A stretch of 24,863 nucleotides of DNA. Origin: a virus. Every line of letters starts with the position of its first letter. The first letter of the stretch is position 1. Below are positions 23,348-24,863 of this stretch, in pieces. The stretch is taken from IMG/VR virus record IMGVR_UViG_3300025146_000064, positions 1 through 24,863 of that record. One strand, given 5' to 3'. Under the pieces are notes generated by a model. It made no database searches, was not told where the DNA came from, and saw nothing but the letters and a program-made list of their open reading frames with translations. Made by a program: the position numbers and the translations under genes.

Positions 23348-24519
23348 TGGCAAAACCAGCACGATCCAAGGCACCCACAACCAAAACACGTCGTTGCGCG
23401 CGCTGCCGCAAAGACTTGCCGGTGTCAGATTTTCGCCCTGACACAAACAACACTGTGTCAGGACTGAAATCGTGGTGCCGCGTATGCTTCGCCGAAGACA
23501 ATAAACTACGCCGTGCAAAACGTCGAGCAGCGCGGCTCGTGTTGAGCGTTGAACAGTTGCAGCAGAACGACTCCACAGCGCGGCTCTTGAAGCTCACGCG
23601 CCAAGGACCGATTACAGTTGAGACTGCATGTAATGCGCTTGATCTATCGCCGAACCGAGTGCGTTTCTTAATCACGCAACTTCGGCGCTCTGGCGTACAA
23701 GTTGACGTCGAGCACGATCATATCGGCGTGCAGCTGGAAACGTGCGTCGAAAAGGTGCAGGCGATCAAGGTCGCGCCAACAACTTCAGGGCGCGCAAGGA
23801 TCGCAGTTATCAGTGACACGCATCTTGGATCCAAGTACTGCTTGCGTGCACAGCTCGCCGAATTCATACACTACGCCTACGCTCAAGGCGTGCGCGAAGT
23901 GCTGCACGCGGGTGACGTGATCGACGGCGACTATGCGCATGCGCGTTTCGAGATGTCACACGTTGGCCTCGAGGATCAACTTCGAGATCTGCACGAGACT
24001 TTGCCGCAGCTGCCAGGGCTCACCTATCACGCGATCGCGGGCAATCATGATTTCACGTTCACGGAGCGGAGCGGGATCAATACAGGCCGATCAATCTCCC
24101 GTTACTTTCGCGATCACGGACGCGACGATTTCACCAGTTACGGCGATCGCAGCGCGTTCGTGCGCATTCACGGCGCGCTCGTGCATCTCTGGCACCCTCG
24201 AGCAGGTGGAGCCTACGCGCGAAGCTATCACCTTCAGAAACGCGTGGAGGCTTACGCTGGCGGCGAGAAACCGCAGATCCTTCTTGCCGGGCATTGGCAC
24301 ATGTTCTGTCACGTCTTTGAGCGCGGCATTCACGCGATTGCGTGCCCGACGTTCCAGGGTGGAGGATCCGCATTCTCGAAATCGCTTGGCGGCTCGCCCG
24401 CAATCGGCGGTTTGATTCTATCGTGGGAGCTGACACGAGACAGCACCATGCGCGCCTTCTCGATTGAGTCGCGCAATTACTTCGAGCGCGAGGGCGTCGC
24501 AGCCGTTGCTACACGTTAG
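23347..24519 (+). CDS. Zn-ribbon + HTH + metallophosphoesterase fusion
   Basis: A 390-residue protein starting at the TGATG overlap (23347). Three parts can be seen. Residues 17-47 have CARC and CRVC, a zinc ribbon like those in HNH and phage DNA-binding proteins. Residues about 75-120 have LTRQGPITVETACNALDLS and NRVRFLITQLRRSGVQV, a winged helix-turn-helix. Residues about 150-370 are a calcineurin-like metallophosphoesterase with D157-T-H159, GDVID at 189, GNHD at 232-235, and GHWH at 315-318, so the metal-binding set appears complete. The Mre11/SbcD-like order suggests DNA or nucleotide hydrolysis, targeted by the N-terminal DNA-binding parts. Function in the phage is not known. Confidence 0.8.
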   Translation: MAKPARSKAPTTKTRRCARCRKDLPVSDFRPDTNNTVSGLKSWCRVCFAEDNKLRRAKRRAARLVLSVEQLQQNDSTARLLKLTRQGPITVETACNALDLSPNRVRFLITQLRRSGVQVDVEHDHIGVQLETCVEKVQAIKVAPTTSGRARIAVISDTHLGSKYCLRAQLAEFIHYAYAQGVREVLHAGDVIDGDYAHARFEMSHVGLEDQLRDLHETLPQLPGLTYHAIAGNHDFTFTERSGINTGRSISRYFRDHGRDDFTSYGDRSAFVRIHGALVHLWHPRAGGAYARSYHLQKRVEAYAGGEKPQILLAGHWHMFCHVFERGIHAIACPTFQGGGSAFSKSLGGSPAIGGLILSWELTRDSTMRAFSIESRNYFEREGVAAVATR

Positions 24520-24823
24520 CCTTGCGCAGAAGGTTTAGCGTGATGATCAGCAGCTTCGCACGTTCAGGCGCACCTGCGCACGCGCACACCAACTGAATTG
24601 CGTCACTACGGCAAACGTCGATCATGTGTTCGTGTAACACAAACGCGTGGCGGCTTGCGCAATATGGACACGTGTAAATTCCACCGCCGTCTTCCCGCCA
24701 CGCGTAAAGACACAGCTCTGCACCGAGGCGTCTGACAACAATCCCACGAATGCGCTCGAACTTACGCGCGAGCTCGCGTGTTAGTAGTGCGGTCACTTCA
24801 CACGCTGCGTCTGCGGCCTTCAC
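24509..24823 (-). CDS. Small Cys/His-rich protein, unknown
   Basis: A 104-residue minus-strand protein starting with GTG (complement of 24821-24823), overlapping the upstream gene's stop as GTGA. Around residues 50-82 it has YTCPYCASRHAF, then HEHMIDVC and LVCACAG, so zinc binding through CxxC plus His/Cys residues is plausible but not established. The N-terminal half is helical and charged (LTRELARKFERIRGI). The 3' end overlaps the convergent metallophosphoesterase gene by 11 nt. The family is not recognised. Confidence 0.55.
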   Translation of the reverse strand: MKAADAACEVTALLTRELARKFERIRGIVVRRLGAELCLYAWREDGGGIYTCPYCASRHAFVLHEHMIDVCRSDAIQLVCACAGAPERAKLLIITLNLLRKANV

Positions 24824-24863
24824 TCCACCGCCTCATCGATCCACTCACCGACGGTTTTGTCTT
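24820..24863 (-). CDS. C-terminal end of an unknown gene
   Basis: The last 13 codons and stop of a minus-strand gene entering from the right edge, ending DKTVGEWIDEAVE then TGA (complement of 24820-24822). The GTGA overlap with the next gene supports that it is real. Too little is visible to identify it. Confidence 0.45.
   Translation of the reverse strand, partial: DKTVGEWIDEAVE

Overview
The window is a nearly gap-free stretch of a tailed-phage (Caudoviricetes) genome or prophage. It carries most of a head and tail morphogenesis module for a long, non-contractile (siphovirus-type) tail. Evidence is the co-linear order of portal, prohead protease, scaffold, decoration protein, major capsid protein, connectors, tail terminator, tail tube, tail chaperone, tape measure, distal tail, hub and fibre, with no sheath gene. 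The tape measure of about 671 residues implies a tail near 100 nm at the usual 1.5 Å per residue (inference). Genes are tightly packed, with many ATGA/GTGA/TAATG overlaps and good Shine-Dalgarno sites. A Gram-negative host is suggested by a lipobox protein at the left edge and by Sec-type signal sequences, but the host genus cannot be read from the sequence. No tRNA, rRNA, CRISPR array, insertion sequence, integrase or terminase was recognised.

Layout. Positions 1-1251 are on the minus strand: a Mu gpF-like head morphogenesis protein, a small SGGSYDY-type protein and the start of a lipoprotein running off the edge. A 42-bp divergent gap separates these from a plus-strand block of about 23 kb (1294-24519). 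That block holds the capsid module (1294-6528), neck and tail completion genes (6536-8053), a small acidic protein and tail tube (8050-9474), tail chaperone with a -1-frame extension (9471-10291), tape measure (10275-12290), tail tip proteins (12292-15371), a long repeat-bearing fibre (15375-18620) and an adhesin-like accessory region (18621-22176). It ends with small coiled-coil/membrane genes resembling a lysis cassette (22173-22960), a HELAH metallopeptidase and a zinc-ribbon/helix-turn-helix/metallophosphoesterase fusion. The right edge (24509-24863) returns to the minus strand with a Cys-rich small protein and the tail end of another gene.

How the genes fit together: portal, protease, scaffold and capsid proteins build the procapsid; the 147-, 199- and 157-residue proteins join head to tail and cap the tail; the chaperone and tape measure guide tube assembly; the distal-tail protein, hub and fibre form the tip. 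The most unusual part is 18.9-22.2 kb. Two proteins with Sec-type signal sequences sit inside the tail-tip operon, and next to them is a second full-length copy of the distal-tail-like protein fused to a LamG-like lectin fold. Other points worth attention are the inverted gpF-like gene beside the portal, a tail-chaperone extension that lacks a start codon upstream of its CxxC motif, and the three-domain metallophosphoesterase.
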